Assembly: GCF_026626635.1 (NCBI RefSeq)
Contig: NZ_JAPNKA010000001.1
Coordinates: forward strand, 2,480,001-2,544,000
Reading direction: 5' to 3'
DNA: 64,000 nucleotides
DNA from: Archangium lansingense
GTDB lineage: Bacteria; Myxococcota; Myxococcia; Myxococcales; Myxococcaceae
The translations under genes and the position numbers were made by a program. Shown here piece by piece: positions 62,501 to 64,000 of the stretch. Under the pieces are notes generated by a model. The model worked only from the letters and a program-made list of their open reading frames with translations. It was not told the DNA's origin and did not search any database. Position 1 is the first letter of the stretch, and each line of letters begins with the position of its first letter.

Positions 62501-64000
62501 ATGTCCCGACTCCTGCTCGTTTCCAATCGTCTCCCCGTCACTGTCAAGTCGGACAAGGATGGGGTCTCCGTGGTTCGCAGCGCCGGAGGGCTCGCCACGG
62601 GCTTGCGGGGCCCCCATGAGCGCTCGGGAGGGCTCTGGATAGGGTGGCCCGGGGACGTCTCGCGCCTCACGCCCTCGCAGCGCGCGTCGGTGGAGACCCA
62701 GCTCGCGGAGCTGCGCTGCGTCCCCCTCCACCTGAGCGCCAGCGAGGTCGGCCGCTACTACGAGGGCTACTCCAACCAGGTCCTCTGGCCGCTGTGCCAC
62801 TACTTCATCGACCGCATCCCCCGGCAGGATCGGGACTGGGACATCTATCGCAGGGTGAACGAGCGCTTCGCCGACCTGGTGGCGCGCCAATACCAGCCCG
62901 GGGACACCATCTGGGTGCACGACTACCAGCTCATGCTGGTGCCGGCCTTCCTGCGCGCGCGGCTGCCCCAGGCGCGCATCGGCTACTTCCACCATATTCC
63001 CTTCCCCTCGAGTGAGATCTTCCGCACTCTGCCGCACCGCACGGAGCTGCTGCGGGGCCTGTTGGGCGCGGACCTCATCGGCTTCCACACGCTCACGTAC
63101 GTGCGCCACTTCGCCAGCTCCCTCATGCGGCTGTTGGGGCTGGAGACGGTGGTGGACCGCGTCGACTATGACGGACGCGAGGTGCGGCTGGGCGGCTTCC
63201 CCATGGGCATTGACGCGCAGTCCTTCGAGAACCTGGCCAACGAGCCGGCGGTGCTCGAGGAGGTGCGCGTGCACCGGCAGAAGAGCGAGGGGCTGCGGCT
63301 GGTGCTGGGCGTGGACCGGCTGGACTACACCAAGGGAATTCCCCGGAGGCTGATGGCGGTGCAGCGGCTGCTGGAGCGCGAGCCCGCCTGGCGTGGCCGG
63401 CTGCGCTTCATCCAGGTGGCCGTCCCCAGCCGCACCGGAGTGGCGGACTACGCCAGCTACCGGGAGAAAGTGGACGAGCTGGTGGGGCGAATCAATGGCC
63501 TCTACGGCGGCGTCCACAACGTCCCCGTGCACTACCTCTACCGCTCCTTCAACGAGAAGCAGCTCGCCGCCCTCTACCGCGCCGCGGACGTGATGCTCGT
63601 CACCCCCATCCGCGATGGGATGAACCTGGTGGCCAAGGAGTTCTGCGCCGCGCGCCCGGACGAGGATGGGGTGCTGGTGCTCAGCGAGTTCGCCGGCGCG
63701 GCGGACGAGCTGGGGGACGCCGTGATGGTGAACCCCTACAATGTGGACGGGCTGGCGGATGCGCTGGAGTCGGCGCTGGAGATGCCGCAGGAGGAGCGGC
63801 GCACGCGCATGCGCACCCTGCGCACCCGGGTGAAGGAGTACGACGTGCACTGGTGGGTGCGCTCCTTCCTGGACACGCTCGAGTCCATGCCCACGCCTCC
63901 GCCGCGCGTGGAGCCCGCGGGCGCGGATGTGGCGCTCGAGCGCATGCGCAAGGCCGAGCGCGTGCTGCTCCTCATCGACTACGACGGCACGCTCGTCCCC
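62501..64000 (+). CDS. otsA-like: Trehalose-6-phosphate synthase fused to phosphatase (partial)
   Basis: 500 codons are open to the right edge. The N-terminal GT20 domain is complete: [77 protein letters not shown] and [15 protein letters not shown], which cover UDP-glucose and glucose-6-phosphate binding. Near the window end the frame enters [12 protein letters not shown], the DxDGTL motif I of a HAD-type trehalose-6-phosphate phosphatase. The full gene should therefore make trehalose in two steps from one polypeptide, an osmo-/desiccation protectant relevant to spores. The phosphatase domain lies outside the window. Confidence 0.92.
   Translation, partial: MSRLLLVSNRLPVTVKSDKDGVSVVRSAGGLATGLRGPHERSGGLWIGWPGDVSRLTPSQRASVETQLAELRCVPLHLSASEVGRYYEGYSNQVLWPLCHYFIDRIPRQDRDWDIYRRVNERFADLVARQYQPGDTIWVHDYQLMLVPAFLRARLPQARIGYFHHIPFPSSEIFRTLPHRTELLRGLLGADLIGFHTLTYVRHFASSLMRLLGLETVVDRVDYDGREVRLGGFPMGIDAQSFENLANEPAVLEEVRVHRQKSEGLRLVLGVDRLDYTKGIPRRLMAVQRLLEREPAWRGRLRFIQVAVPSRTGVADYASYREKVDELVGRINGLYGGVHNVPVHYLYRSFNEKQLAALYRAADVMLVTPIRDGMNLVAKEFCAARPDEDGVLVLSEFAGAADELGDAVMVNPYNVDGLADALESALEMPQEERRTRMRTLRTRVKEYDVHWWVRSFLDTLESMPTPPPRVEPAGADVALERMRKAERVLLLIDYDGTLVP

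Overview
The window is high-GC DNA with strongly GC-biased third codon positions. It carries large chimeric kinases, many lipoproteins, a DUF1552/DUF1592 pair and a cell-envelope Omp85 protein. This combination points to a myxobacterium, most likely of the Cystobacter/Archangium type; that is an inference from gene style, not from a marker gene.

Layout. 1-4.5 kb: end of a DNA/RNA endonuclease gene, two envelope lipoproteins (TPR; M15-like peptidase) and a helix-hairpin-helix lipoprotein. 4.6-10.6 kb: a minus-strand cluster of TetR regulator, Coq4-like protein, ferredoxin reductase, [2Fe-2S] ferredoxin, cytochrome P450 and MFS exporter, with a tandem palindromic operator in front of tetR. It looks like a complete P450 electron-transfer chain plus export. 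10.6-14.2 kb: decayed DNA (TetR remnant, rearranged gene, MFS pseudogene) around a CorA transporter.

14.2-37.9 kb is a defence island. Module 1 (14.2-26.8 kb) has Vsr and a cytosine-5 methyltransferase on the minus strand. Divergent from them run a GHKL (MORC/MutL-like) ATPase, a Z1 helicase-like ATPase, a PD-(D/E)XK nuclease and an AIPR protein. The nuclease gene is cut by a complete IS21-family element with a 5-bp target duplication, so this module is probably damaged. Module 2 (27.8-37.6 kb) is a DISARM-like operon: two unrecognised proteins, a NERD-nuclease/UvrD-type helicase, a DrmA-like helicase and a DrmB-like DUF1998 protein. No DrmC or dedicated methylase was seen. Module 2 lies between two direct tmRNA/tRNA-3'-end-like repeats, each with a pair of TGTAGCAA repeats on its inner side, so it looks like its own integrated element. 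The whole 25.2-kb island is bracketed by an 807-bp direct repeat, about 98.8% identical, of a DUF4390-like gene plus the end of an Omp85 gene. Recombination across the repeat would restore a clean corA - DUF4390 - omp85 locus.

38-64 kb returns to ordinary chromosome: Omp85/DUF4390, an NtrC-type regulator, a secreted protein, a universal-stress/phospholipase-D fusion, a Tat-exported D-aminoacylase, a 1769-residue Ser/Thr kinase-AAA-GAF-histidine kinase, a second sensor kinase, the DUF1552/DUF1592 pair, an NtrY-like kinase, a small conserved protein, an integral membrane protein, and a trehalose-6-phosphate synthase fused to the start of a phosphatase domain that runs off the window.
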